Origin: Alitta virens
Lineage: Eukaryota; Annelida; Polychaeta; Phyllodocida; Nereididae
DNA: 64,000 bases
Reading direction: 5' to 3'
NCBI GenBank assembly: GCA_932294295.1
Contig: OW028586.1
Coordinates: 8,647,701-8,711,700, forward strand
This document shows positions 1-10,847 of the stretch, one piece after another; position 1 is the stretch's first letter; every line of letters begins with the position of its first letter. The position numbers were made by a program, and so were the translations under genes. The notes under the pieces are model-generated. The model did no database searches. It had not been told where the DNA came from and saw only the letters and a list, made by a program, of their open reading frames with translations.

Positions 1-220
1 TAGCAGCACTGCAGTGCATTGCAGTGTGCAGTGGCGTCCTCAGGTATGTAAGATATAATTATCTTAATGACGACTTCACTAGTTTCGTTGACGATTTTAA
101 CTATGATGACGAGTTCACTAGCCCTGATGACGACATTGTCACAAGTGGTAGGGAGTTTGCTTTTTTGTTGACGAGTTGATCAGGTGGCGATAATGGGTGA
201 TGACGACATGACCAACACTC

Positions 221-277
221 CATTAGAACTGTACGAAGGCCTGGGAATTTGTACCAGGCCTTCGTACAGTTCTAATG
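221..277. repeat. Perfect 24-bp inverted repeat (hairpin)
   Basis: Arms at 221-244 and 254-277 are exact reverse complements and are separated by a 9-base loop (GAATTTGTA). The short open frame covering it (184-390) would encode the same foldback and is not supported as a gene. It lies upstream of the TRUB2-like gene. It could be a small foldback repeat or an assembly or cloning hairpin. Confidence 0.85.
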
Positions 278-1015
278 CGACGAGTTTTGGGTCGATTTTG
301 CGTGTCGACGAATTAACCTTCTTCGCACCAGATCGTAGCGCCACCTTTCGGGAAGAAAACGGCCCAGCCCCTGATTCTCCACCAAATTAAGTGATTCGTC
401 GGAAGACCACTAGGGGTCCAAGCATGACGTACGCGCCACCTGCTGTTGTTGAAAGAAACTGTCGTCGCTCACATTGTAGCTCATTGTGATGAATTACAGC
501 TAGATGGGTGAGGATTACATATTTGCATTTAGTACACTGGCTATAGGGTGTTATAAATGAAAATAATTTAGTATGAAGTTGTGATAGTTTGTAATTGAAA
601 GTTTATGGTCGAAATACGTATTATCGCTCAACTGTCACATTGACTTAATTGTGGCGTTGTCATTGATCTGTCAAATGAAATCATAATGAAATTGGTATTG
701 ACTCTGAGAATATTGCAGAGGACAGTAAACCGTAAAACCGTATTAGTTTGCATGGAGATTTGTCAAACGGGACCGATATGCATGTTGTCATTCCTTGCAT
801 ACATGCCAATCTATTTAAATAGATTTGGTACCAACTTGCCAAAAACAGGCACTCTCTCTCTTTGATTCCACCCCCTCCCTCGGACCCTAGCTCCCTCCTT
901 CTTTGCCACTTTTAAATCAAAAGACTGTAAATTGTTACCTATGTTCATCTGAAATTGTCAATGTAAATAACGTGTGCGATTTATTTCAGGTGAAGGGGAT
1001 TCGTAATTACCAAGT

Positions 1016-4000
1016 ATGGCTTCGGTCAACAGGGCGGAAACATTATTCAAAGCCCTAAATGGGGTGTTCTGCATTTACAAACCTCCTGGAATATCCATGA
1101 AACTGGTTGTCAACACAATACGGTCCAAATTATCATCCAGTAATTATTATTTTTTATTTGCTGTCATTCTCTTTGCAGAAAACTTCTCTAAACTTTAAAT
1201 TTGAAACTGCTTGATTAATGGGGAAAAGAAGTAATTTTGCGATGTGTTTGCCCATACTTACATTATTAAATAATTACTTTTCTTTGTACAGCTCTCAATA
1301 GTTTGGATCAGACTGAACCACGTATTAAACTGAACATCAGTGCTGAAAATGATGAGAACCTTCCAACAGTATCTGCTACTACTGACTGGGCTGATCATCC
1401 ATTAGGTATGAAATCATTTTAAATATTATGGGAACATTTCCATGGTGAACTACTTTCATTTCTCTTAATAGAATTGTATTATTTCATCTTAGCTGTGGCC
1501 CTGTAATTATACCAAGTTTACTATTGCTAATCAGTATTCCATTTCATATTACAGTAAATTCTGCTGTAAAGCGATCTGATGCCTGTCACATTTTAGAAAG
1601 CAATTCGCATAGGTATGTTGTTAATTTTGTTTTGAAGATGTGTCTCTTTTATTCAGTGGTGGGTCCAAGATTTCTACCTGAAGATTTCAATGTCTTCTTC
1701 GTTGATCCAATGAATGCTTTTTCTTCAGGAGTTATAGGTAAATCCAGTATCCAAATTATTTGGCTCATTAGTAGTCATTCATTCTAGGTTCAGTTTGTAA
1801 AATGAATAAAAATTTCTTTACAGCGATGGGTATTGGCAGTGGTTCTCGGATTTTACCAGTTTTGAGACGGGCGAAACTTTTGAGGGTGAGTTTCCAGTGA
1901 CTTCGGAAAGTTATGAAATTTAGGTGAATTTCTCTGTGGATGTGTTGCTGATCGCCACAAACAAGCTGCAGTGTTGTCTAGGGATGTGTACCGGTTCACG
2001 ATATATCGTTTGCACCGGTGTTTTGCCTCGATTCAATTACCGATACTGCCTATTGGCAGTTTCGGTTCGGTCTATCCTACTCTCCGCTCACCTTATTTAA
2101 TAATATAAGCTGTTAAACACCTGCTTTTTTGCAAAATGTTGCCAAAATCCTCACTGTAAATGCTCACTAATCCGCCATTTTGACTGGGAACGTCTGTAGT
2201 GTTTGGTGTTCTTCTAACTGTTGTAACTGCCTGTTGCTGTACATTCAGGTTCAAAATTGTGAATAAAGTCTTTCCAATGTATGGGAATAATTTATTGTGT
2301 CATAATTATTGCTATCAGTAATAGCGAATTAGTATTTCCAGGTGTACCTGCTCGAAAATAACGACTATAAAGAGAATATCGTTGATACGTATCGAATATC
2401 GACTTAGTGTATCGACGATACGTATCGTATCGAATCCACCAAACGATACACATCCCTAGACTGTTGTCAGTAATGCTTTAATTTACATAAAAGAACTTTA
2501 ATTGAATTCTTCAGGTTTATCACGCCAAAGGTGAACTTGGAAGAGCCCATGTCAACTTCACAACTACAGGAAATTTATTACAGAGATCAACACATCGTAA
2601 GTATGTCTGTGAGATATACAAGTTTTAAAAAATCTGTTTTAGAAACATAACAGTTGTTAAATTATTATTTTTTTCCAGAGCATCTCACCTTGTCCAAAAT
2701 CAACCGAGTTGCAGCATCTTTTCAAGCTGGTCACCAGAAACACATGTTCGTGTAAGTGTGCGTAGGAACGACGCTGATCACCGGTGATCAGTGTTGACTT
2801 TGAATATATGAGATGTTTGGTAGGGAGAAACTGTTGGTGACTTTCCAAGCTGGTAACCAGAAACACGTGTCAAAAGGAGAGAATTACTTTATTCTAGTTG
2901 ATAAAAAATTGCTGGGATATATAACTACAAAATTAAAAGTGCTGTGATAATTATAAAAGCTGTGATACAATTGTGTTTCCAGTTACTGTTTGTTTTACTC
3001 CTTTTAGTCTCTCATAATTCGTTATAGTATGGCCTTATTATATTACTGTTTTGAACTGTTTAAAAGCATTAAATGGACTTTTACTTTTTATATTAAATTA
3101 CTTAGAAATAGACACTGGGTATATTAATGGTTCAGAATGCAGTTGCTGCATCTAACAGTAAACTGTGTCATTTATCATAAAAATGTTTATGAATAATTTG
3201 ATTAATGCTTTTATGAATATTGGTATGTATCAACAGAGCTGCAGGTGTTGATCCTCAGAGTCAAGAAGCTTATGAACTAGCATCAGAAGGACTGATCCGA
3301 CCCAAAATAGACGAGGCTGGCCCTGTTATTTACAACATCCAGGTTATTGATTTCAAACCTCCTGAGTTTACGTTAGGTAGGTGATTGCAATTTTTCCTCT
3401 GCACATAATAAAAGTAAAGGAAAAGGACATGCTAAGTAAGGGTCAATGTGACTCGGGCTTCATAGAATAGAGAGAGAGACCCTTTGGTATTTTTGCTTAG
3501 CGTTGTAAGGTCCAACGGGTTGTTCCTTAGTCAGTTACTATTGAAATTTCACAACTTATTTTACTAGAACATTATTGCAAGAAAGAAAGAGACAGTGAGT
3601 CCCATCCACTTCAGTTCTGATCTTGAGACTAAAGCTAATCTTTATTTTGCACACCAAGCTTCCAGTGGCTGCTGGCCTCAGCCACCAATCAGTAAGCCAG
3701 AACATTTGCATAGAATAATCAAAATGGCAGCCATATAACAACGAAATAAATGCCAAGTCAGCAACCTTCTGCTTGTCCAGTTCAAAGGGATCCCAGGTGC
3801 AGATAATGGCATCCTGCAGCCATTAGTGCCAGGTAGATCCTGCAGCCAAGCCATCAATCTGTAATTCATTGCTTCCTCAGAGCAATAAGAATATTTTGCT
3901 AACATTTTAACTGTGAGTGCACAACTTGCACTGAACTAAGCAGAGTATATAATCATGGATTATTCAAAAAGGCTGCAAATTAATTAATAGCATAACATAG

Positions 4001-4614
4001 AGCAACAGCATAACATTACCAATCAAAAATTAATTTGGCATACATTAGAGTATGACAATATCAATAATTATTCAAATATAATCAATTGAACTGCTAATTG
4101 AATCTGACAAAATATAATTGAATGAACCAGATAATACAGTTGGACCCTACAGCGTGATATGGCGGCATAATTGTCTCAAGTGCTTTCACCAACGTTTTTT
4201 GTCATTTTGTAATAGAATTTACAATTTTACTCTCATATCAATAACAGCCTGTCTAAATACTTTGCAAATTAACAAATGAAAGGTCGGAAATAAGAGACAG
4301 CACATTCATTTCATGTAATTTTTTTATTTCTTGCAGAAATCCATTGTTGCAATGAAACCTCACAGTATCTCTTGGAACTAATTCATAAAATAGGTCTTCA
4401 GAGCAGAACCAATGCAGTTTGTACACATCTCCGACGAATTCGATATGGTGTGTTCAATCTGGAACATGCGCTTCTCAAGAAGCATTGGGAGCCTGAATTT
4501 ATTGTAGACAATATTATCAACAATCGGACTGTCTTAGGTGGCTTAGATCTGAAACATTTGCCAAAATTAGGAAGTAGGAAAAGTCAATTGGCACTTGAAT
4601 CAGGGACATCTTGA
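1016..4614 (+). CDS. TRUB2: TRUB2-like mitochondrial pseudouridine synthase, 8 coding exons, 351 aa
   Basis: TruB-family enzymes convert uridine to pseudouridine in RNA; the animal TRUB2 protein acts in mitochondria. Coding exons that keep frame at every GT-AG junction: 1016-1139, 1292-1405, 1555-1737, 1824-1885, 2515-2596, 2679-2751, 3237-3376, 4337-4614. An acceptor at 988-989 shows that a non-coding 5' exon precedes the start ATG, which is the first in the exon. The N-terminus has the family motif NGVFCIYKPPG. The segment FVDPMNAFSSGVIAMG matches the TruB catalytic-Asp loop and places the Asp at about residue 130. The C-terminal half carries SQEAYELASEGLIRP and KPPEFTLEIHC, very like vertebrate TRUB2. 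The usual family length is about 330 aa. Two TIR elements lie in the introns. The identification rests on remembered family sequence; exon 4 (1555-1737) has a lineage-specific stretch. Confidence 0.9.
1970..2467. mobile_element. hAT-like MITE in TRUB2 intron
   Basis: Terminal inverted repeats CTAGGGATGTGTA (1978-1990) and TACACATCCCTAG (2447-2459) bound a 482-bp non-coding element. Flanking 8-mers AGTGTTGT (1970-1977) and ACTGTTGT (2460-2467) differ at one base, as expected for an 8-bp hAT-type target duplication. The interior is rich in CGATAC/GTATCG palindromes. No transposase is encoded. Confidence 0.75.
2774..2871. repeat. Palindrome and partial copy of the preceding exon
   Basis: A perfect 18-bp palindrome (CTGATCACCGGTGATCAG, 2774-2791) lies just inside the intron after TRUB2 exon 6 (2679-2751). 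About 120 bp beyond the exon end, AAGCTGGTAACCAGAAACAC at 2847-2866 repeats the exon's own AAGCTGGTCACCAGAAACAC with one mismatch. This looks like a small local duplication of the exon end and is not predicted to be spliced. Confidence 0.6.
3501..4154. mobile_element. TIR element (MITE) in TRUB2 intron
   Basis: CGTTGTAAGGTCCAAC at 3501-3516 and GTTGGACCCTACAGCG at 4139-4154 are inverted repeats matching at 14 of 16 positions. The 654-bp interval has no transposase frame; the short antisense frames in it are not convincing. No clear target duplication was found, so the superfamily is not assigned. Confidence 0.5.
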
Positions 4615-6370
4615 ACAAAATAGAGTCTGTGATTGAATGTAGCATTAATTAGATTTATAAATATATATCTAATTAGCAATTTTATTATTTGTTAATGTTT
4701 TTCATAAGTTTTTTTGCGTAATATTGTATGAAAATGACAAATGTTTCTTTATTGTCAGATTGGTTTGACATTTTAACTAAGCATGGTGCTATTGGCCAAC
4801 GTTTAAGCAAGAGAATAACAAAAAAGAAAAAAAAAATCTTTTGAGGTTCCTTTCTCATAAAATTTTTCAAACAAAATTACATTTGTTGGTTTAAGATGTA
4901 ATTATTTTATATGCAAAATGCTTCGTTCTAACAGCATGTGAATTTTATCGAAGTAACCTATCCAATGAATTTCATTTGTACCCAGGGGTGGTTTGAAAAT
5001 ACTATCAGGCCTTAATTCAATCTTCATAAGAGGTGATGCGTCCTTGCACACTAAAGTTGATTACTGTATACATTGGCTTTAGCAGGTAGTGTTGATTTTG
5101 TAACTGTATATGCTGTTGCCAACTGAATTCCTTCAATAATATAATACAGGTTGAGGGACTATTTTATTTTTGACTGATCAGATAAGATAAGGGTTCTTAG
5201 GCTCTCCACTAGGTGCCCTTCTAACTTCTATTTTTAGCAATTTTGTTGCAACAATGACTCAGCAAGAGAGTGGTATAAGTACAGTATTTTGAGTTATGAA
5301 ATCTCAGTGCTGGCATAGCCAAGGGGTTCCTTCGGTTTACTTCGCCTCTGACAAATGAAGTGGTCAGGAGTTCGCTCCCACCATCCCTCCCCTGGCGCCA
5401 TCCAGCACACTTTTGTCTCCATGGTGACTGGACTGTTTTGGACTGGGTCGTTCTAATTTAAAGTAACATTTGATAAACAACTCCTTGACTGTGCTCAGTC
5501 AATGCACACTGTTTATGGTTGAGTCAACTTGAGTGTCGGGTGTGGGGTTCAAATCCCAGATGTCCCCTTTATGATAATTGGCACTTTCGACACTTTTCCG
5601 CATAACTTGGGGTCAACTGTTGTTATAATGCAGTTTTATTAAGTGAGTATTGAAATACACTGGCTAGTTCAACTCAGTTCTTGGTGAAGGGATTAATCAC
5701 GCAGAGGTTGTTCAACTTCTGGATGTGGCAATTAGGTTTAGTCAAACCTGCTAACAGTTAACTGTAATGGTAACCTGCTCCGTAAATGATCATACCAGCC
5801 ATTTTCAACAGTCTGGTGAATTACCACTAAACAGTAATGCTCTATCATTACCACAAATATTGGAGCGATAGAACAGCTACCATAAAAGAGGAATGCTCTA
5901 CTGTTACTTAATTGTGGTAGCGTTTTCAGTTCATTGATAATATGTTAGATGGCAGCAGTATCTACTTGAAAAGGGGTGATTTAGCTCTTTATCACTGATA
6001 ATTGATACCAGCTGATGCTGGGTGTTCAACCTTGTGTCTTCCAAGGTTCAACCCCTCCCTTCACCATTGTTCACCTCACTGGGATTTCACCCCTCCCTCT
6101 TGTCACCCCCTCCAGTAGCAGCTGATAGTCACATCTTATCATGTACAATATATTGGTATCATTAAGGAATGGGAGATAGAAACTCTCCATAGAAGCTGGA
6201 GATTAGCAACAATGTCAATATGCACTGTCAAATCGGGGATGCTAAGGCCTAACTTGACCAAGGACAACAGCCACGAAACTATTTAAACAGAAATCTAAAA
6301 TGTTTGTTGAACATTAAATATTAAATGTTACATTCACATTTGTCTAAATTTCGTTTTGATTGCACACAGC
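4615..6370. other. Intergenic DNA with a possible tRNA-derived SINE piece
   Basis: No gene seen. At about 5310-5400 a tRNA-like stretch (GGCATAGCCAAGGGG, then GGAGTTCGCTCCC resembling a pol III B box) suggests a decayed SINE head on the + strand. The remainder shows no clear feature. Confidence 0.4.
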
Positions 6371-6449
6371 CAATCAATCAATCAATCAAATCAATCTACC
6401 TGTCTATCAATCTATCAATCAATCTATCAATCAACCAATCTATCTATCA

Positions 6450-6516
<67 letters not shown>

Positions 6517-6547
6517 CTTCCATCCATCCATCTATCTATCTATCTAT
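6371..6547. repeat. Compound microsatellite (AATC)n / (CTAT)n
   Basis: Repeats of AATC from about 6371 grade into a nearly pure (CTAT)n run between about 6437 and 6513, then interrupted CATC/CTAT units. All three + frames are open across it, producing artefactual Ile/Ser/Tyr-Leu-rich frames. Confidence 0.95.
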
Positions 6548-6629
6548 ATGTCTGCTATTTCATTTTGACCGACGGCGCTATTTCAAAAATCTTAAACCTT
6601 GGAGAAATTACACCATCCAGACAATCCAT

Positions 6630-6900
6630 ACTATTATGACTACCTCACTATTAAGACCACTTCTCTATTAAGACCACCTCACGCAGACCACCTAACTATT
6701 AAGACCACCTCACTATTAAGACCACCTCATTACTGACCACCTCACTGTTAAGACTACCTTGCCGTAAAGATCTGCTTATTATTCAGACCACCTCACTATT
6801 AAGACCACCTCTGAAACAGGCCACCTTATCATAAAGAACACTTTATTCAATTATTGACCACCTCACTGTTAAGACCACCTTACTATTGAGGCAGCCTTAC
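6630..6900. repeat. Degenerate tandem repeat CACTATTAAGACCACCT
   Basis: About twelve imperfect copies of a 17-19 base unit centred on CACTATTAAGACCACCT run up to the 5' edge of the LTR retrotransposon. No coding potential. Confidence 0.8.
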
Positions 6901-6911
6901 AGTATTATGAT

Positions 6912-7070
6912 TGTCGCATGTTACGCATTTTAGTTAAGCGCGCTGGGTCCGCGTTTTAGCATTGCGGCGCGCATGCGCAGTTTAGTTGTTGTTCTCTTCG
7001 TAAATAAAATGTCGGACTCTAACTCATCGTGCTGTGCTTATTGATAGTATTGGAAACGCAAACTATTACA
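6912..7070 (+). repeat. 5' LTR (159 bp)
   Basis: Begins TGTCGCATGTTACG and ends AAACTATTACA, following the TG...CA rule. Contains CGTAAATAAAATGTC, a plausible polyadenylation signal, and a GC-rich part GGCGCGCATGCGCAG. It is unusually short for an LTR. Confidence 0.95.
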
Positions 7071-7085
7071 TGGTGGCAGCGTCGG
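7071..7085 (+). promoter_or_regulatory. Primer-binding site
   Basis: TGGTGGCAGCG directly follows the 5' LTR. It is complementary to a tRNA 3' end of the form CGCTGCCACCA, which I recall for tRNA-Leu (AAG/TAG type). The tRNA identity is from memory; the position right after the LTR is certain. Confidence 0.65.
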
Positions 7086-7189
7086 AATTATGTCGCACAT
7101 GATCCAGTGAACCCAGGAAACGACGCACAGCATCCGCCCAATCCACGGCGATCCCACACACGGCTCCACAAGTCGGCGTCTCAAACCAC

Positions 7190-10100
7190 GTGAGACGCGC
7201 GAAACGCACTCAACACAGCTGCAAAATGCCGAACGACAACATGAAGCCAACGCTCGATTGGTCATCATCGGACCTACCAGAAGCTTTTATGCTCTTCAAA
7301 CAAAAGTTTGAGCTCTACTTCCAAGTCAAGCAAACCAAAGACGAGGATAAAGTCGCACTCGTACTGCTGGCAACCGGCGACGAAGGCATCAGACGGTTCA
7401 ACAGTTGGGACATCACAGCAGACCAAAAGAAAGATGTAAACTTTATTTTTCAAACATTCATGGACCAGCTTGAACCAGCCGAAAACTTCAGAGTGTGCAG
7501 ATTAAAACTAAGCAAGTGCGTACAATTGCCTACAGAAACTGTAGACACTTTCATAAATAGATGCAGGCTCATGGCAAGAAAGTGCAAATTCTCTGATCCT
7601 GAACTTGATTCTAGACTACTGGAGCTGCTGACTGCCAGCACACCCATTGATGACTTTCAGAAAGAATTGTTAGAGAAAGATGACAAATTCACACTCACCC
7701 AAGCCATCACTCTCGGTCGTACATATGAGGCAAGCAACGCGCATAGCAAGCAAATACGTTCACTCCAACCAGTCGCAACAGCAGAACCTGCCGTACCAGT
7801 TGCTGCAGTTGGAGCATCACGGGGAGCACGTCCCAAACAAGGCAAGTCTACATCTCGCAACTTCAGACAGAAACGTGAGCCTACCACACAACAAACAGAA
7901 TCACTCTCTGCCTGCAAATGCTGCGGTCGTCGTCATGCTTTCGGTCGAGAACACTGCCCAGCCCGCAACAGCATTTGCGACAAGTGCAACCGCGAAGGAC
8001 ACTGGGCATCTGTCTGTTTATCGTCACGCAACCCACAGTCAGGCAACAACGGAAATAGGAGACGACAAACCCCGACACATAACAAAAAGGTGCATGTCGT
8101 ATCTGATGACCAACTCTCAGAACAATGGCAGGAAGCGCTCACTTTTGACAGCCTGATGATCTCCACAGTACAACAAGACCGTGACGAAGCTTTCACCTTA
8201 CTGCAAGTTCGAGTCCAAGGCCGTCCAGGCACCCACACATTCAGGGTAAAAGTAGACACCGGAGCCCAGGCAAACACAATGCCATTCAGAACTTTCAGTC
8301 AAATGTGGCCCCACAAAGTTGATGAAGACGGCATTCCAATGCACAATGCTGTCACACCTACCAACAAAGTTCTATGTGCTTACAACAACACCCCAATCCA
8401 GTGTGCAGGAACTGTCGATATATTGTGCAAAGCCAAGAACTCCTCATGGCACACAGTTAGCTTCTTTGTTGTTGACGTTCATGGCCCAGCCATCCTCGAG
8501 CTGCGGTCATGCATCGACATGAACGTGGTCAGTCTCAACTGCGCTGTATCTGACCAGAAACCCATCCAGGACACTCGTGACCTCATCACGCAATTCCCCA
8601 ACATGTTTGATCGCATTGGCAATTTCCCCAACGTCCACAGACTACACGTAGACCCTCACGTCCCGCCACACATTGACGCCCCTCGACGCACACCAATTGC
8701 AATGCAAGACAAGATCAAACAAGAACTCGACTCAATGGTCAAACAAAATGTCATTAGGAAGATAGAGGAGCCCACAGAATGGGTTAGCTCCCTCACATGC
8801 GTCACCAAACGTGACGGCAGCCTTCGCGTTTGTCTGGATCCACGACACCTCAACAAGGCCCTGATCAGGCCTGTGCACATGATGAAGACAGTGCCAGAGA
8901 TTAACTACAGGTTCAGAAATGCTAAAGTTTTCTCAAAACTCGATGCCAAATCTGGCTACTGGGCTGTAAAATTAGATGAAGTGAGCCAAAAACTCACTAC
9001 ATTCCAGACGCCTTTCGGACGCTATTGTTTCAAACGCCTGCCCTTCGGATTAAGTGTGTCACAAGATCTCTTCCAGCTGGAAATGGACAGAATCCTAGAG
9101 AGATGCGAAGGAGCTTGTGGCATCGCAGACGACATTGTCGTCTATGGCTCAAGCGAAACCGAACACGACAAGAATCTGCTGAATTTTCTACAGGTCGCTT
9201 CAGCACATGGCCTCACCCTCAACTCAAAGAAGTGCATCATCAAAGCTAAGGAAATAGCGTTCTTCGGTAACACCTACTCCGCTGAAGGGGTCAAGCCTGA
9301 TCCTCAGAAGATCCAGGATCTGACCACAATGCCAGCCCCTCTAAACAAAACTGAGCTGCAAAGCTTTATGGGTTTTCTCACGTACTTATCTCCATTCATT
9401 GCCAACTTCAGCGAGAGAACATCAACGCTCAGAGACCTCCTCAAGAAAGACACTATCTTCTTGTGGGAACCCCATCACCAGCTCTGTTTCGACAACCTCA
9501 AACAACTGGTCACAGCGCAATCTGTCTTACGTTACTATGATCCTACAAAAGCAGTACAACTGCACTGTGATGCCAGTCTCCGTGGCGTAGGCGCAGCCCT
9601 CCTACAGACGGATGAAAACAACGTTCTACGTCCAGTGGCGTTTGCAAGCAAGAGCCTTACACCAACCGAACAACGCTACGCCTGTATCGAACGCGAACTG
9701 CTTGCAATCGTCTTCGCAGTCCATCGCTTCCACACATACCTGTACGGAAGAAACTTTGAAGTCATAACTGATCACAAACCACTTGTGACCATAGTGGACA
9801 AACCACTCACGGCAGCACCAGCTCGCCTGCAGCGCATGCTAATCCGCCTGCAAGGTTACAACTTCACCATAACATACAGAAAGGGTCTTGACAACCAACT
9901 CGCGGACGGTTTGTCACGGCTGCCGTGCACAAATGCTGATCCGATTGATTTGGACATAAGAGTTGATTTTGTCCGGTTCACAGACAAAAAATTGCAACAA
10001 CTCAGAGAACAAACTGCAAGAGATGCAACTCTGACCTCTCTACTTACAGTCATCACGCAAGGTTGGCCTGACACTATCCAAGATCTTACGCCAGATCTTC

Positions 10101-10435
10101 GCCCTTACTGGAATGTCCGAGACCAGCTGTCAGTCACAGATGGCATTGCAGTGAAAGGCTCACAGATTGTCATACCCCCTTCGCTACAATCGGATATGCT
10201 GACAACCTTACACACTGCACATCTTGGCATTGAAAAAACAAAGCTGCTGGCCAAAGAGTGCATATTCTGGCCAAACATCAACAAGGACATCGAAAAACTC
10301 GTCAAGTCTTGCCCACAGTGCCAGTCAGTCCAGCCAACACAGCAGAAGGAGCCCTTGAAACAGCCACAAATCCCATCATGTGCATGGTCCCATGTTGCGG
10401 TCTACCTATACAGCATCTCATGTGTATTCTTGTAG
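7190..10435 (+). CDS. Gag-pol polyprotein of LTR element, truncated in integrase
   Basis: A single 1081-codon frame. The ATG at 7226 (residue 13) has the better context and the usual gag-like start, so it may be the true start. Seen in order: gag capsid-like region to about residue 190; zinc knuckle-like Cys/His clusters near residues 242-276; aspartic protease motif VDTGA at 355-359; reverse transcriptase with LDAKSGYW and the catalytic IADDIVVYG at 645-653; RNase H starting HCDAS at 792; integrase zinc-binding HHCC (H1008, H1011, C1041, C1044). About 20 residues later the frame leaves the family pattern and stops at 10435. The D,D-35-E integrase core and C-terminus are missing. The 248 bases to the 3' LTR are non-coding, so an internal deletion near 10400 is inferred. 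Confidence 0.93.
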   Translation: MRRAKRTQHSCKMPNDNMKPTLDWSSSDLPEAFMLFKQKFELYFQVKQTKDEDKVALVLLATGDEGIRRFNSWDITADQKKDVNFIFQTFMDQLEPAENFRVCRLKLSKCVQLPTETVDTFINRCRLMARKCKFSDPELDSRLLELLTASTPIDDFQKELLEKDDKFTLTQAITLGRTYEASNAHSKQIRSLQPVATAEPAVPVAAVGASRGARPKQGKSTSRNFRQKREPTTQQTESLSACKCCGRRHAFGREHCPARNSICDKCNREGHWASVCLSSRNPQSGNNGNRRRQTPTHNKKVHVVSDDQLSEQWQEALTFDSLMISTVQQDRDEAFTLLQVRVQGRPGTHTFRVKVDTGAQANTMPFRTFSQMWPHKVDEDGIPMHNAVTPTNKVLCAYNNTPIQCAGTVDILCKAKNSSWHTVSFFVVDVHGPAILELRSCIDMNVVSLNCAVSDQKPIQDTRDLITQFPNMFDRIGNFPNVHRLHVDPHVPPHIDAPRRTPIAMQDKIKQELDSMVKQNVIRKIEEPTEWVSSLTCVTKRDGSLRVCLDPRHLNKALIRPVHMMKTVPEINYRFRNAKVFSKLDAKSGYWAVKLDEVSQKLTTFQTPFGRYCFKRLPFGLSVSQDLFQLEMDRILERCEGACGIADDIVVYGSSETEHDKNLLNFLQVASAHGLTLNSKKCIIKAKEIAFFGNTYSAEGVKPDPQKIQDLTTMPAPLNKTELQSFMGFLTYLSPFIANFSERTSTLRDLLKKDTIFLWEPHHQLCFDNLKQLVTAQSVLRYYDPTKAVQLHCDASLRGVGAALLQTDENNVLRPVAFASKSLTPTEQRYACIERELLAIVFAVHRFHTYLYGRNFEVITDHKPLVTIVDKPLTAAPARLQRMLIRLQGYNFTITYRKGLDNQLADGLSRLPCTNADPIDLDIRVDFVRFTDKKLQQLREQTARDATLTSLLTVITQGWPDTIQDLTPDLRPYWNVRDQLSVTDGIAVKGSQIVIPPSLQSDMLTTLHTAHLGIEKTKLLAKECIFWPNINKDIEKLVKSCPQCQSVQPTQQKEPLKQPQIPSCAWSHVAVYLYSISCVFL

Positions 10436-10670
10436 TCAACCCTAGTGCCAAATTTATGTGTGCTCTAGTATCATCTCAAACTTGCCAAAGTATTAGTTTT
10501 GTAAGGTACTGACTCTCCCTAAAATATCACTCTAAATGTGACTAGTACAATTGTAAAACTGACAGCCAAATGATATTATTACATCTGGACATTTTAAATG
10601 TGAACTCTGAACTTATTAAGAAGTCATACAGATATTATATTCATGTATACTGAAGTAATGATTATCTTTT

Positions 10671-10683
10671 AAAAAAAGGGAGA
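10671..10683 (+). promoter_or_regulatory. Polypurine tract
   Basis: AAAAAAAGGGAGA abuts the 3' LTR, the position and composition of the plus-strand primer in LTR retroelements. Confidence 0.85.
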
Positions 10684-10842
10684 TGTCGCATGTTACGCAT
10701 TTTAGTTAAGCGTGCTGGGTCCGCGTTTTAGCATTGTGGCGCGCATGCGCAGTTTAGTTGTTGTTCTCTTCGTAAATAAAATGTCGGACTCTAACTCATC
10801 GTGCTGTGCTTATTGATAGTATTGGAAACGCAAACTATTACA
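10684..10842 (+). repeat. 3' LTR (159 bp)
   Basis: Same length as the 5' LTR with two C-to-T differences (GCGCGC versus GCGTGC, and TTGCGG versus TTGTGG), both consistent with methyl-CpG decay. Confidence 0.95.
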
Positions 10843-10847
10843 ATGAT

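Larger units (their letters stand above)
6912..10842 (+). mobile_element. Ty3/gypsy-type LTR retrotransposon, integrase core missing
   Basis: A complete insertion with two 159-bp LTRs (6912-7070 and 10684-10842) flanked by a perfect 5-bp target duplication ATGAT (6907-6911 and 10843-10847). The LTRs differ at two positions only, both C in the 5' copy and T in the 3' copy at CpG sites. The order primer-binding site, gag-pol frame, polypurine tract is intact. Domain order gag, protease, reverse transcriptase, RNase H, integrase identifies the Ty3/gypsy (Metaviridae) group. The integrase catalytic core is absent, so this copy should be non-autonomous. The close LTR match suggests a recent insertion. 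Confidence 0.95.

Noticed and set aside
1613..1656. A possible 44-base intron (GTATGT...TTCAG) inside TRUB2 exon 4
   Set aside because: Removing it shifts the frame and yields a stop, while reading through keeps frame into the conserved catalytic segment.
6325..6671. Three overlapping ~70-104 aa frames on the + strand
   Set aside because: They are translations of (AATC)n/(CTAT)n microsatellite sequence in each frame, with no unique coding part.
7680..8277. Additional frames overlapping the gag region on both strands
   Set aside because: Shadows of the gag-pol frame; no retroelement accessory protein is recognised in them.
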